DNA of 64,000 nucleotides from Fictibacillus nanhaiensis. Its GTDB lineage: Bacteria; Bacillota; Bacilli; Bacillales; Fictibacillaceae. Under the pieces are notes generated by a model. The model ran no database searches and was not told the DNA's origin. It saw only the letters and a list, made by a program, of their open reading frames with translations. Numbering within the stretch: position 1 is the first letter of the stretch; each line of letters opens with the position of its first letter. This document shows positions 16,348 to 24,673 of the stretch, piece by piece. Made by a program: the position numbers and the translations under genes. The stretch covers positions 992,001 through 1,056,000 of the forward strand of contig JAEACG010000001.1 in NCBI GenBank assembly GCA_016401345.1, given 5' to 3'.

Positions 16348-16686
16348 TCAGATCGTCGCATTATGCGCAACATAATTTTTTGACTTTTTAGACAATAACC
16401 GAGTGATATGTACCTCCTCGCGATCAACACACTTTAATTTACATAATTTTATTAAATAACTTGAAATATATTTGTCTTTCACTTTAGTGTAATGGTTTGG
16501 ATTTTCCCATAAGTCACGAAATACTTCGCACAGAATCTGTTCAGCTACTTGCTTATCACCTGTAATTCGGAGGGCAACTTGAAATAGTAGTGCGCTATAT
16601 GAATCGACCATCTGTTTTAAAGCTTTTGTATCTTTTTGGAGCAATCGGCTTAAACCCTTACTCTCAAGGTCATGTCGTATGTTCAT
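16348..16686 (-). CDS. Sigma-70 region 2-only (ECF-like) protein
   Basis: 112 residues. ALKQMVDSYSALLFQVALRITGDKQVAEQILCEVFRDLWENP reads as sigma region 2.1-2.3 of an ECF factor, with Y-S-x-L-L-F-x-V-A-x-R-I-T-G-D as the clearest stretch. After about residue 90 there is no region 4; the protein ends in a basic tail (LLSKKSKNYVAHNATI). The start at 16686 follows GGAGGG. It could be a degenerated sigma factor or a region-2 co-factor like B. subtilis RsoA. No anti-sigma or region-4 partner is adjacent. Confidence 0.62.
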   Translation of the reverse strand: MNIRHDLESKGLSRLLQKDTKALKQMVDSYSALLFQVALRITGDKQVAEQILCEVFRDLWENPNHYTKVKDKYISSYLIKLCKLKCVDREEVHITRLLSKKSKNYVAHNATI

Positions 16687-16795
16687 TATAGCAACACCCT
16701 CCTGTTTACTTCCTTTGATATTTTTCATTTCCCATAAGTTAAATATGTTAAACATTTAATACACGTTCAGTCAAATAATTATATAGCTTTTGTAC

Positions 16796-16829
16796 AACAA
16801 AAAAACAGCGCTGTATTTTTAGCACTGTT
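16796..16829 (-). terminator. Terminator of the holin-like gene
   Basis: AACAG-c-GCT / AGC-a-CTGTT hairpin, followed on the minus strand by seven T. Confidence 0.75.
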
Positions 16830-16840
16830 ATTGTTTATTC

Positions 16841-17089
16841 TTATTTTTTTAAGTTTTGCTCTAATGAATATTTTATACCTGCGACGGTTCCTATTCCTAA
16901 AAGTGCGTATTTTAACCCGATCAATGTAGCCTCTGGTGTAGCTCCACCAGCTTCCCAAAAAGCATAAAGAACACCTAAGACAACAGCAACAATGGGGATA
17001 TACTTATTCGAAAACCGATCCGTATGACGAATTGCATATAAAATCACAGCTAAACCAACGTACGGCGCAAAATCGGTCATAAAATCCAT
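16841..17089 (-). CDS. Small holin-like membrane protein (phage A118 holin-like)
   Basis: 82 residues with two or three membrane segments (FAPYVGLAVILYAIR; YIPIVAVVLGVLYAFW; YALLGIGTVAGIKYSLE) and a charged C-terminus. Size, the 'K-Y-I-P-I-V-A-V-V-L-G' second segment and the final G-x-x-x-G-I-K stretch resemble listerial phage A118-type holins. No endolysin or phage gene is beside it, so this is either a prophage remnant or a domesticated holin. ATG 17089 lies 8 bases after GGGG; a GTG at 17098 would overlap that site. Confidence 0.6.
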   Translation of the reverse strand: MDFMTDFAPYVGLAVILYAIRHTDRFSNKYIPIVAVVLGVLYAFWEAGGATPEATLIGLKYALLGIGTVAGIKYSLEQNLKK

Positions 17090-17149
17090 GATTTTCACCC
17101 CAATCGATAAAATTTGTATAACTTATACAAATCTTATTATATTTCGGAT

Positions 17150-17184
17150 GAAAAAAGACCATTTTCCTTAGCTGTTTAAGGAAA
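17150..17184 (-). terminator. Terminator of the nitronate monooxygenase gene
   Basis: TTTTCCTTA / TAAGGAAAA hairpin; the minus strand continues into TTTTTTC after a short spacer. Confidence 0.6.
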
Positions 17185-17187
17185 ACT

Positions 17188-18252
17188 TCAATTCAATGAA
17201 GCTCTTTGGAGTGCTTCATCACATTGATCAACCAAATTTCCAACCAAATTCCTCGCAGATCTCACTTGCGCTAGACCTGATGCTTGCCCGGCCCACATCG
17301 ACATCATCTCTTTATTTCCTTGCTTTGCTGCTTCTTTTCTAATATCAGATGTTAATATGTGCTGCAATGGATATGGAGGCAGATTATCTTCTATACGACT
17401 CTCCAATTCTACCATCATCTTATTCTTAAAACCTCTCGCACTTTTTCCAGAAAAAGCTTTCGTGATTTTCGTGTCTGTTTCGCTACTAGTTAGAATGGCT
17501 TCTTTATGAATATTGTTCGCTCCGCTCTCTTTAACTGTTAAAAATGCTGTACCCAGCTGAACGGCTGCGGCACCTAAAGCTAGTGCTGCCGCCATTCCTC
17601 TGCCGTCCATGATGCCTCCCGCTGCTACAACAGGACAGGAGACAGCATCTACCACTTGTGGAACGAGGGCCAATGTACCAATCATAGATTCATTTTCAAC
17701 ATTTAAGAACGTCCCTCTATGTCCACCTGCCTCAGCACCTTGTGCAACGATAATATCTACACCATTGGACTCAAGCTGAACCGCTTCTTTAACAGAAGTT
17801 GCTGTTGCGATAACTATGATTTCTGAAGCGTGTAATTTCTCTACTAATCTCTTAGTCGGTGCATCAAATGTAAAACTTACTATTTTTACACCTGCTTCTA
17901 TCACTGTAGCGAGTTGTTTTTCAAATAGATCCTCCATGTCTGGAATGTTATTAATCTTAGGAATCCCAAGTTTTGTGCGGTAAGTATTCAAGTATTGCTG
18001 CATCGCTAGAATGGCATTCTCATCTCTTTCGTAAGTCTGGGGAAGAAATAAATTAACTGCAATTGGGGATTGTGTAAGTTGATGAATCTCTCGTAACGCA
18101 ACTTCAATTTGTTGAGGAGTCATGTATCCTGCACCTAGTGTTCCTAATGCTCCCGCTTCACTTACTTCTGCTACTAATTCAGGTGTTGTCGGTCCACCTG
18201 CCATGCCTGCTTGTATAATAGGATAATTAATATTGAGCATGCTACAGATCAT
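17188..18252 (-). CDS. Nitronate monooxygenase (2-nitropropane dioxygenase family)
   Basis: 354 residues, FMN-dependent TIM barrel that oxidises nitronates. Visible motifs are the N-terminal YPIIQAGMAGG, the catalytic-His region AQGAEAGGHRGTF, VVAAGGIMDGRGMAAALALGA and VQLGTAFL, all diagnostic for class II NMO/NPD enzymes such as the B. subtilis YrpB type. GGAGGAAG precedes the ATG. It appears monocistronic. Physiological role is probably detoxification of propionate-3-nitronate-like compounds (family knowledge). Confidence 0.93.
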   Translation of the reverse strand: MICSMLNINYPIIQAGMAGGPTTPELVAEVSEAGALGTLGAGYMTPQQIEVALREIHQLTQSPIAVNLFLPQTYERDENAILAMQQYLNTYRTKLGIPKINNIPDMEDLFEKQLATVIEAGVKIVSFTFDAPTKRLVEKLHASEIIVIATATSVKEAVQLESNGVDIIVAQGAEAGGHRGTFLNVENESMIGTLALVPQVVDAVSCPVVAAGGIMDGRGMAAALALGAAAVQLGTAFLTVKESGANNIHKEAILTSSETDTKITKAFSGKSARGFKNKMMVELESRIEDNLPPYPLQHILTSDIRKEAAKQGNKEMMSMWAGQASGLAQVRSARNLVGNLVDQCDEALQRASLN

Positions 18253-18295
18253 AAGTTAACTTCCTCCATTTCTTATCTTTTAAATAAGCATATCA

Positions 18296-18331
18296 AAAAG
18301 AAAGAGCTTTAGTCTGTTTCGACCAAAGCTC
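18296..18331 (-). terminator. Terminator of dctP
   Basis: GAGCTTT-a-GTC / GAC-c-AAAGCTC hairpin, followed on the minus strand by TTTCTTTTTG. Confidence 0.8.
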
Positions 18332-18340
18332 ATTCCAACG

Positions 18341-19612
18341 TTATACCGCAATTTTTCTATTTTCGTACATCGCCTGAATGGCCTCTTCACTTTTACCTTC
18401 ATCAAACTCATTTTCACTTTTGGACACAACAATCGTTGCAATTCCGTTTCCGATTAAGTTCACAATGGCACGCGCTTCACTCATGAAGCGGTCAACTCCT
18501 AATAGCAGTGCTAGTCCTTCAACAGGAATAACTTGCATAGCTGTTAGCGTTGACGCAAGAACGATGAATCCGCCACCCGTAACGGCTGCTGCACCTTTTG
18601 ACGTTAACATCAATACAGCGATGATCGTTAGCTGCTGCGTGATACTGAGATCGATGCCAAAAACTTGAGCTAAAAAGACGACTGCCATCGAGAGGTAGAT
18701 GGACGTTCCATCTAAATTAAAAGAGTAGCCGGTTGGAATAACAAGACCTACAACAGACTTCGAGCATCCAAACTTCTCCATCTTGTTCATCATTCTTGGC
18801 AATACAGATTCTGAAGAGCTCGTTCCAAGTACAATTAAGAGTTCTTCTTTTATAAATTTCAAATACTTCCACAGACTAAATCCATACATCTTGCAGATCA
18901 AATTCAATACGATAAAAACGAAGAAGAACATTGTCGTGTAAACCGCAATCATTAACTTGCCGAGCGGTACGAGTGACTCTAGACCATAGTTTCCTATTGT
19001 AAACGCCATAGCACCGAACGCACCAAGTGGCGCAGCTTTCATGATATATCCGACAATCTTGAAAAAGACGTTGAGCAACTTTTCGAAGAACTCGATAATG
19101 ATCTTCCCACTATTTCCGAGTGCTGTAAGTCCTACACCAAATAGAATGGAAAAGAATAGCACTTGCAGAATATCACCTTTAGCAAATGCATCGACCATGT
19201 TGCTTGGAACGATATGTGTAACGAACTCGATCCAATCAATCTTACCGCCTTCTTCAGACGTGTATTGTGAAACATCACCCTTTTCCAGCTTATCAAAGTC
19301 TAATCCCGCTCCAGGTTTTAACACGTTAACAACGATCAACCCAATAACGAGTGCGAGGGTCGTAACGATTTCAAAGTAAATGAAAGCTTTACCTCCCACC
19401 TTACCTACCTTCTTCATGTCACCCATTTTCGCGATGCCAAGTACGATCGTTAAGAAGATAATTGGCGCGATCACCATCTTGACGGCATTAATAAATGTAT
19501 CTCCTACAGGTTTCATCTGTTTCCCGAAATCTGGCCAGAAGAGTCCTACTAGTACACCTACGGCGATAGCCGTTAAAACCTGAAACGTTAAATTCTTAAA
19601 TAACTTTTTCAT
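18341..19612 (-). CDS. dctP: C4-dicarboxylate:cation symporter DctP
   Basis: 423 residues, DAACS family (glutamate/dicarboxylate symporters). The sequence is close to B. subtilis DctP (YdbH) along its length: [21 protein letters not shown] near the N-terminus, the serine-rich loop [13 protein letters not shown] (HP1 tip), the [10 protein letters not shown] motif of TM7, and [25 protein letters not shown] at the end. It takes up succinate, fumarate and malate. It is the structural gene of the dct locus; regulators DctR and DctS lie immediately upstream but behind a terminator. A cre-like element and a 43-bp palindrome lie in its upstream region. Confidence 0.95.
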   Translation of the reverse strand: MKKLFKNLTFQVLTAIAVGVLVGLFWPDFGKQMKPVGDTFINAVKMVIAPIIFLTIVLGIAKMGDMKKVGKVGGKAFIYFEIVTTLALVIGLIVVNVLKPGAGLDFDKLEKGDVSQYTSEEGGKIDWIEFVTHIVPSNMVDAFAKGDILQVLFFSILFGVGLTALGNSGKIIIEFFEKLLNVFFKIVGYIMKAAPLGAFGAMAFTIGNYGLESLVPLGKLMIAVYTTMFFFVFIVLNLICKMYGFSLWKYLKFIKEELLIVLGTSSSESVLPRMMNKMEKFGCSKSVVGLVIPTGYSFNLDGTSIYLSMAVVFLAQVFGIDLSITQQLTIIAVLMLTSKGAAAVTGGGFIVLASTLTAMQVIPVEGLALLLGVDRFMSEARAIVNLIGNGIATIVVSKSENEFDEGKSEEAIQAMYENRKIAV

Positions 19613-19654
19613 TGTTCTTCTCCTTTCGAGTTTGAAAATGAACTTCTAAGAGTT

Positions 19655-19711
19655 AAATTGTCTGGGGTCTGACCCGGGGTCAGACCCCAGACAATTTCCA
19701 CACAATTTAAA
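19655..19711. repeat. 43-bp palindrome with GGTCTGACCC core (copy 1), above dctP
   Basis: Perfect 21-bp arms (19655-19675 and 19677-19697) around a single G, from AAATTGT through CTGGGGTCTGACCC to the mirror image. It is followed by a second ACAATTTAA, the same trailing motif as in copy 2. It lies in the leader of dctP, 43 bases above the start codon. Copy 2 is at 27202-27256. Confidence 0.9.
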
Positions 19712-19717
19712 CAAGCC

Positions 19718-19763
19718 ATAGAAAAAAGCGTTATCATTTGTAAAAGTAATGATAACGCTTTCA
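19718..19763 (-). terminator. Terminator of dctR whose stem contains a cre-like site
   Basis: Perfect 14-bp stem AAAGCGTTATCATT / AATGATAACGCTTT (19725-19738, 19748-19761), followed on the minus strand by TTTTTTC. The right arm plus CA reads ATGATAACGCTTTCA (19749-19763), 14 of 15 to the cre consensus, so CcpA binding for dctP repression is possible at the same place. Confidence 0.8.
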
Positions 19764-19819
19764 GTCTTTTGTTAGAATATTAAGAACTTATTGGACGTTT
19801 TGGTCTTTTTGGTCTTGAA

Positions 19820-20503
19820 CTATTTTTTAAGAAGATAACGATTCACTGGCCTTCCAACAGTACCGTACTGAATGTCCATTTGAATCGTGCCGCTCTTCAC
19901 TAAATAATCGAGATATCTTCGTGCTGTCACTCGTGCGATTCCTATTCCTTCAGCTACCTCTTCTGCGGACTTGGCCTCTGTTTGTACTTTTATAAAGCTG
20001 CCGATCTGTTTTAGCGTAAGCTCGTTTAATCCTTTAGGAAGTTCCATCGTAGCAGGAACTTTGCGTATTTCAGAAAAGAAGAGGTTATCCAGATCTTTTT
20101 GTGTAGCGGTTCCTGATGGAGACATTGTAGAGTGATACGTTCTATATTTACTTAATGCTTTTTCAATGCGCTCAAAATTAAACGGTTTGATAATATAATC
20201 GAACGCACCGTTCTGCATCATAGAACGAATCGTCTCTAAGTCATTTGCGGCAGTGATAATCATTACATCTACCTGAATTTTTTCCGCTCGGATCTGTAGA
20301 AGTGTCTCGACACCATCCTGCTCTGGCATGTAGATATCAAGCACGACGAGATCTGGCTTATGTTTTTTTATCAGCTTCAGCCCTTCTGTTCCATTTGATG
20401 CCGTCTCAATTACCTTAAATGTCTTCACTTTTTCTATAAACGCTTTGTTGATTTCTAAGACCATCGGATCATCTTCAATCAATAGAACCTTTATCTCCCT
20501 CAT
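19820..20503 (-). CDS. dctR: Two-component response regulator DctR (CitB/DcuR family)
   Basis: 227 residues. Receiver domain 1-120 with acidic pocket IEDDP, phospho-acceptor Asp in VVLDIYMPEQDG, Thr/Ser in IITAAND and Lys in YIIKPFNFERIEKAL. The C-terminal helix-turn-helix is EEVAEGIGIARVTARRYLDYL, typical of the CitB/DcuR group. The start at 20503 has AGAGGTGAAG upstream and lies within the 3' end of dctS (29-base overlap), which implies coupled translation. Activates dctP in response to dicarboxylates in B. subtilis. Confidence 0.95.
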   Translation of the reverse strand: MREIKVLLIEDDPMVLEINKAFIEKVKTFKVIETASNGTEGLKLIKKHKPDLVVLDIYMPEQDGVETLLQIRAEKIQVDVMIITAANDLETIRSMMQNGAFDYIIKPFNFERIEKALSKYRTYHSTMSPSGTATQKDLDNLFFSEIRKVPATMELPKGLNELTLKQIGSFIKVQTEAKSAEEVAEGIGIARVTARRYLDYLVKSGTIQMDIQYGTVGRPVNRYLLKK

Positions 20504-22094
20504 CTTCTTCACCTCTATCATTCATCGGAAATACGATAACAAAACTTGTTCCCTGATTTGCGTGTGATGTTACTTCTATCTCTCCATTACCTTTTTCTAC
20601 AATCTGACGAATTAGGTACAACCCAATTCCAGACCCGTTGTTTCCTTTTGTCGTATATCCTCTTTCAAACATGTGTTGCTGAACTTCCTGACTCATTCCA
20701 CAACCGTTGTCTTCAACCAAAATGGCACATATTTCAGAATCCTGCGCGATGGAAACATCAATCCTGCCATCCCGCATTCCTTTTAGAGCATCATACGCGT
20801 TCTCTATCAAATTACCAATAATCGTAACAAAATCATGCTGATCAAGCTGATCGGGAAACGTTTTTAGTAAGCTTTCATTATCAATGACCACTTTTATTCC
20901 GAGCTCTTTACCACGTCCGACTTTGCTTAACAATAGACCTGCTAGACTCTCATTCTTAATCCTTTGATTTAAAAAACGAGTGAGTGATCCTTTTTCTTCT
21001 GATATTTGAAAAACATACTGCATCGCTTTTTTCATATTTCCTAACTGCAGAAGCCCTGCAATCGTATGAAGCTTGTTCATGTGTTCGTGATTCTGAACTC
21101 GTAGTGCCTCTACAAATGCCTTTACACCCGTTAGTTCTTCCGCCATCTTTGCAACTTCTGTCCTATCTTGGAAGATAGCAACAGCACCGACTATTCTGTT
21201 GTTCACTTTTATTGGCACTCTGTTACTCATGATAACTTTTCCACTTACACGAATCTCTTGATTATAAACAGGACGACTCAGTTCAATGATCTCTGGAAGA
21301 CGCGTATCTGGAATCACTTCACGAATCTGCCTTCCTACGATGTCTCCACTCACGGAGAATATACTTTTAGCTTTATCATTAAAGATCGTGATGTGTTCCT
21401 GATTATCAATGGCGATCACACCTTCATGCATGGAGTGGAACGTTGCTGTTCTTTCTTCGAACATTCGAACGATCTCGTGCGGTTCCAAATAGAACATCTG
21501 CTGTTTAAGATGACGAGCTAACAGATAGGAGCCGATCACACCAAACAAGAGAACTAAGAGTAAGATGAGAGTCATCTCATCCGTCAGATCGTGAAACACT
21601 TCATAATATCCTGGAATCACATGACCGACCACCACAACGCCGATCTGCTTCAACTCATCATTTTTTATAGGAACAAACGCCCTTACGGCTGTACCCATCT
21701 CTCCTTTAGCTTTTGAAATAAACGTATGGTCAGCAAACGCTGCACCTTCATCACTTCCTTTAGACATCGTACCAATCATGTCTTTAACAGGATGGGAATA
21801 CCGAATATGATCCATGTCCATGACCACGACATAATCTGCTTCATTAATGACACGGATCTTTTCAACGACTGGTTCTATCTCGTTCCAGCCCTTATTTACT
21901 TGAATGTATTTCTTCACTTCTGGAAGCTGCGCTACCGTGCGTGAAGTAATCATTGCCCGCTTACCGAGCTCTTCTTCTTGGATATCGAGGATCTTACCAA
22001 TTATGACGACTCCGCCGATAAGGGTAGCATAGAGCACGATTCCCAACGTAAGTATCATTATTTTTGTTCGAATGGGTAATCGTTTTATCGTCAT
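20475..22094 (-). CDS. dctS: Sensor histidine kinase DctS (CitA/DcuS family)
   Basis: 539 residues. TM1 (about 12-32), an extracytoplasmic PAS-like ligand domain (about 35-170, with MDMDHIRYSHPVKDMIG), TM2 (about 175-195), a cytoplasmic PAS domain (EGVIAIDNQEHITIFNDKA), and a kinase core with the DHp helix LRVQNHEHMNKLHTIAGLLQLG, N-box NLIENAYDAL, and G-box NGSGIGLYLIRQIVEKGNG. This is the DcuS/CitA architecture for C4-dicarboxylate sensing. RBS AAAAGGAGG. First gene of the dctS-dctR operon; dctB is divergent. Confidence 0.95.
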   Translation of the reverse strand: MTIKRLPIRTKIMILTLGIVLYATLIGGVVIIGKILDIQEEELGKRAMITSRTVAQLPEVKKYIQVNKGWNEIEPVVEKIRVINEADYVVVMDMDHIRYSHPVKDMIGTMSKGSDEGAAFADHTFISKAKGEMGTAVRAFVPIKNDELKQIGVVVVGHVIPGYYEVFHDLTDEMTLILLLVLLFGVIGSYLLARHLKQQMFYLEPHEIVRMFEERTATFHSMHEGVIAIDNQEHITIFNDKAKSIFSVSGDIVGRQIREVIPDTRLPEIIELSRPVYNQEIRVSGKVIMSNRVPIKVNNRIVGAVAIFQDRTEVAKMAEELTGVKAFVEALRVQNHEHMNKLHTIAGLLQLGNMKKAMQYVFQISEEKGSLTRFLNQRIKNESLAGLLLSKVGRGKELGIKVVIDNESLLKTFPDQLDQHDFVTIIGNLIENAYDALKGMRDGRIDVSIAQDSEICAILVEDNGCGMSQEVQQHMFERGYTTKGNNGSGIGLYLIRQIVEKGNGEIEVTSHANQGTSFVIVFPMNDRGEEDEGDKGSID

Positions 22095-22185
22095 TTACTA
22101 GCATCCTCCTTTTCATTGTTCCTATTGTATCATTCCAACTTCAATATGTTAGACTATTTAAAAAAGTAACGGATTTGGGGAATTC

Positions 22186-23250
22186 ATGATGAAATCGTTC
22201 ATTGGGATCGCGCTGATACTAATCGTAGGTTTAGCAGTATCGATCTGGATTGGTTTTCATACAAAAATGTCAGAAGGAACACTTCCCTATGACGATGATC
22301 AAAAAGGAATAAAGGACCAGGTCGTCATCAAGTTCAGTCACGTGGTTGCAGAGAACACACCGAAAGGCCTCGCTGCACAGCGTTTTGCAAAACGGGTAAA
22401 CGAGAAATCAGGTGGTCAGATAAAAATAGAAGTGATTCCAAACGGTGGACTCTATTCCGACCAAGAAGAACTCGAAGCTCTGCAGCGTGGTGATGTACAG
22501 ATGATCGCACCAGCTACTACAAAACTAAGCTCTTTTTCACCAGAATGGCAAGTTCTTGATCTCCCCTATGCCATGCCTACTTCCGAAAGCATTATAAAGG
22601 CGTTAAACGGAAACATTGGGAACACGTTGCTTCAGTCACTAGAAGAGAAAAATATGAAAGGCCTAACGTTATGGATTAATGGTTTTAAACAGATTACAAC
22701 AAACGACGGGCCAGTCGTTCACCCCGATGATCTAAGAGGGCAAAACTTGCGAATCATGCCTAGTACAGTGCTCCAGAATCAATTTGATGAAGTCGGAGCT
22801 AAAGCCGTTGGATTGGATTTTAACGATACGTACAGATTATTGGAATCTGGAGAATTGAACGGTGAGGAGAACACGATCTCTAATATTTATTCTAAAAAGT
22901 TCTTTGATGTACAAAGCCACCTTACGATAAGCAATCATGGATTTTTAGGTTATGCCGTAATCATGAATGGTGAGTATTGGAATAACCTTAGTAGCAAGCA
23001 ACAGAACATTATATCTGAAGCTTTGAACGAATCCACTTCCTGGAACCAGACTCAATCCTTCGCGATGAACGAAGAACAGCTTGCATTGATTGAGAAAAAC
23101 TCTTCAATTGATATTCATTATCTGACAAAAGAAGAAAAAAGAGAGTGGGCGAATCGTTGGGAGACTGTGTACCGAGATTTTAAAAGTGAGATTGGAGAAG
23201 ATTTACTTTCCAAGATGTTAAAGTTAAGGGATTCATATAAAGACTTTTAA
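22186..23250 (+). CDS. dctB: C4-dicarboxylate-binding protein DctB (DctP-type TRAP binding fold)
   Basis: 354 residues. An N-terminal hydrophobic anchor (SFIGIALILIVGLAVSIWIGF) precedes a TRAP solute-binding domain: IKFSHVVAENTPKGLAAQRFAKRVNEKS, the ligand segment LRGQNLRIMPS, and NGEENTISNIYSKKF. In B. subtilis DctB cooperates with DctS in sensing rather than serving a TRAP permease, and no DctQ/M permease lies here. It is divergent from dctS with 91 bases between, unlike the co-directional B. subtilis order as I recall it. Start ATG 22186 or 22189; the ribosome binding site is weak. Confidence 0.9.
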   Translation: MMKSFIGIALILIVGLAVSIWIGFHTKMSEGTLPYDDDQKGIKDQVVIKFSHVVAENTPKGLAAQRFAKRVNEKSGGQIKIEVIPNGGLYSDQEELEALQRGDVQMIAPATTKLSSFSPEWQVLDLPYAMPTSESIIKALNGNIGNTLLQSLEEKNMKGLTLWINGFKQITTNDGPVVHPDDLRGQNLRIMPSTVLQNQFDEVGAKAVGLDFNDTYRLLESGELNGEENTISNIYSKKFFDVQSHLTISNHGFLGYAVIMNGEYWNNLSSKQQNIISEALNESTSWNQTQSFAMNEEQLALIEKNSSIDIHYLTKEEKREWANRWETVYRDFKSEIGEDLLSKMLKLRDSYKDF

Positions 23251-23254
23251 CCTG

Positions 23255-23300
23255 TAAAAAAAACCTAGGTGCTGACCACTTATTTTCAGCACCCCTTTTT
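23255..23300. terminator. Terminator shared by dctB and the CWC gene
   Basis: GGTGCTGA / TCAGCACC (23268-23293), followed by CCTTTTT on plus and preceded by a run of A for minus. The CWC stop codon lies in the right arm. Confidence 0.8.
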
Positions 23301-23468
23301 GTTCCAATTCTCCACACAGTTTTCGCAAATGCACGTTTCACGTTCTGATGCAGCAAATTCAAGAAGTTGAGTTGGAATCTGAACGTTCATACACCAACAC
23401 GTTTCTGGGTTCTTTCCGTTTGAAATTGCACATACATTATCTCCCTTACATAACGGGCACTCAGACAT
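23286..23468 (-). CDS. Cysteine-rich CWC family protein
   Basis: 60 residues with nine cysteines: CPLC near the start, CWC in the centre (ETCWCMNV), CICENC and a C-terminal Cys. The CWC-family pattern suggests zinc binding. It overlaps the stop of the HxlR gene by 8 bases (ATGTCTGA), so both are translated from one mRNA. The function is unknown; the coupling to an HxlR regulator suggests a redox or metal stress context (inference). Confidence 0.82.
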   Translation of the reverse strand: MSECPLCKGDNVCAISNGKNPETCWCMNVQIPTQLLEFAASERETCICENCVENWNKKGC

Positions 23469-23805
23469 GAGCTTTCACCTTTATCTGCATCTCTTTTCCC
23501 CATTCTGCCAAAGATTTTAGTGATGGAATTAAAGCTTCTCCTGCCTCTGTTAATGAATATTCCACTCTAAGTGGTATTTCCATGAATTGCGTTCGCACGA
23601 TCAGACCTTGTTTTTCCATCTCTTTTAAAGACTGAGATAACACCATGTTTGTGATTCCATCTACCTGACGCTTCAATTCGTTATAACGAATTCTTTTATT
23701 TTTCCACAATGCCCATATGATCGGGAGTCTCCATTTACTACCGATTATTGTTAGAGCAAAGGTTAACGGGCAATCTTCTTTTCTTTTATATCCTTCCTCA
23801 CTCAT
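23461..23805 (-). CDS. HxlR family transcriptional regulator
   Basis: 114 residues with the HxlR winged helix: CPLTFALTIIGSKWRLPIIWALW, MVLSQSLKEMEKQGLIVRTQF and VEYSLTEAGEALIPSL. The single early Cys (position 13) is the redox-sensing cysteine in related factors such as HypR/YodB (family knowledge). AAAGGAG precedes the ATG. Upstream, ACTGAGTAA / AGTCAGTAA occur as 11-bp-spaced direct repeats with an inverted copy (23818-23841), a likely operator. Confidence 0.92.
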   Translation of the reverse strand: MSEEGYKRKEDCPLTFALTIIGSKWRLPIIWALWKNKRIRYNELKRQVDGITNMVLSQSLKEMEKQGLIVRTQFMEIPLRVEYSLTEAGEALIPSLKSLAEWGKEMQIKVKAHV

Positions 23806-23817
23806 TTTACGGCTCCT

Positions 23818-23841
23818 TTACTCAGTTTTTACTGACTTAGT
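23818..23841. promoter_or_regulatory. Candidate HxlR operator
   Basis: TTACTCAGT at 23818 and TTACTGACT at 23829 are direct repeats one helical turn apart, followed by the inverted AGTAAG. They lie 13-36 bases above the HxlR start codon. Confidence 0.5.
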
Positions 23842-23921
23842 AAGAAATTACTGCATACTTGTTTTCCATTTTCAATGTAATAAAATTATAGCGTAATGAA
23901 CTATGTAGGGGAGTGATTAAT

Positions 23922-24464
23922 ATGGAATTAAAATACGAGATTATTCCTAATCATGAGATCGAGGTTTGCCGAGAACTCTGTAACGAGCTCATGAAGTATC
24001 AAAAATCAATAGCCAACATAAGTCCTGAATTATTTGACTCCATGAACTTTGAAACGCGCTTGATTCCGTCCGTACGTAAAGCAATGCATAACTATATCGT
24101 CGTAGTCAAAGATAAAAATGAACCTGTTGGATACGTATATATTAACATTTCTCCGAAAGAGGTGTATCGCAACGATTTTGCCACCTTTTTTGATATGAAT
24201 TCCGTTCAGAAAGAAGCCGTCGGTTGCATTTCACAGTTTTATATTAAGGATGAGTACAGACAATATGGAGTGGGTTCTAAATTATTTAACATGTCTATGA
24301 ACTGGCTTTCTCTTTTTGATGAAGTGGATGATTACTTTATCTACGTTTCCAATGGGAACGATGACGCATTATCCTTTTATCAACGTAAAGGATTTACAGT
24401 CAGTCATGAGATATTAGACGGTTTCATCACGGTTCTACGCAGTAAGAAAGTAAGAAGTAATTAA
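23922..24464 (+). CDS. GNAT family N-acetyltransferase
   Basis: 180 residues. The acetyl-CoA loop is FYIKDEYRQYGVGSKLFNMS (R/Q-x-x-G-x-G/S) and the C-terminal DALSFYQRKGFTVSHEI ends the fold. The ATG at 23922 lies 8 bases after GGAG; an upstream GTG would overlap it. It is divergent from the HxlR gene and could be under the same operator. The substrate is unknown. Confidence 0.85.
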   Translation: MELKYEIIPNHEIEVCRELCNELMKYQKSIANISPELFDSMNFETRLIPSVRKAMHNYIVVVKDKNEPVGYVYINISPKEVYRNDFATFFDMNSVQKEAVGCISQFYIKDEYRQYGVGSKLFNMSMNWLSLFDEVDDYFIYVSNGNDDALSFYQRKGFTVSHEILDGFITVLRSKKVRSN

Positions 24465-24673
24465 CTTCTGTTCATTTATTAGGTCCATATAACTGTTTTT
24501 CAACGCCTATTTAGTTCCTCCCTTTGTAGCTAGTTTTCTCGTTTTACAAATCTGTAAAATGAAATTAATAAAAGTATTGTAGAATAAAACCTGTTTCACC
24601 AACATTTTGAAATATGTGAAACAACTAGAAATACAAAGTGCAAGGTGTAAAAATTAAATGGGTGGAGGCGTTG

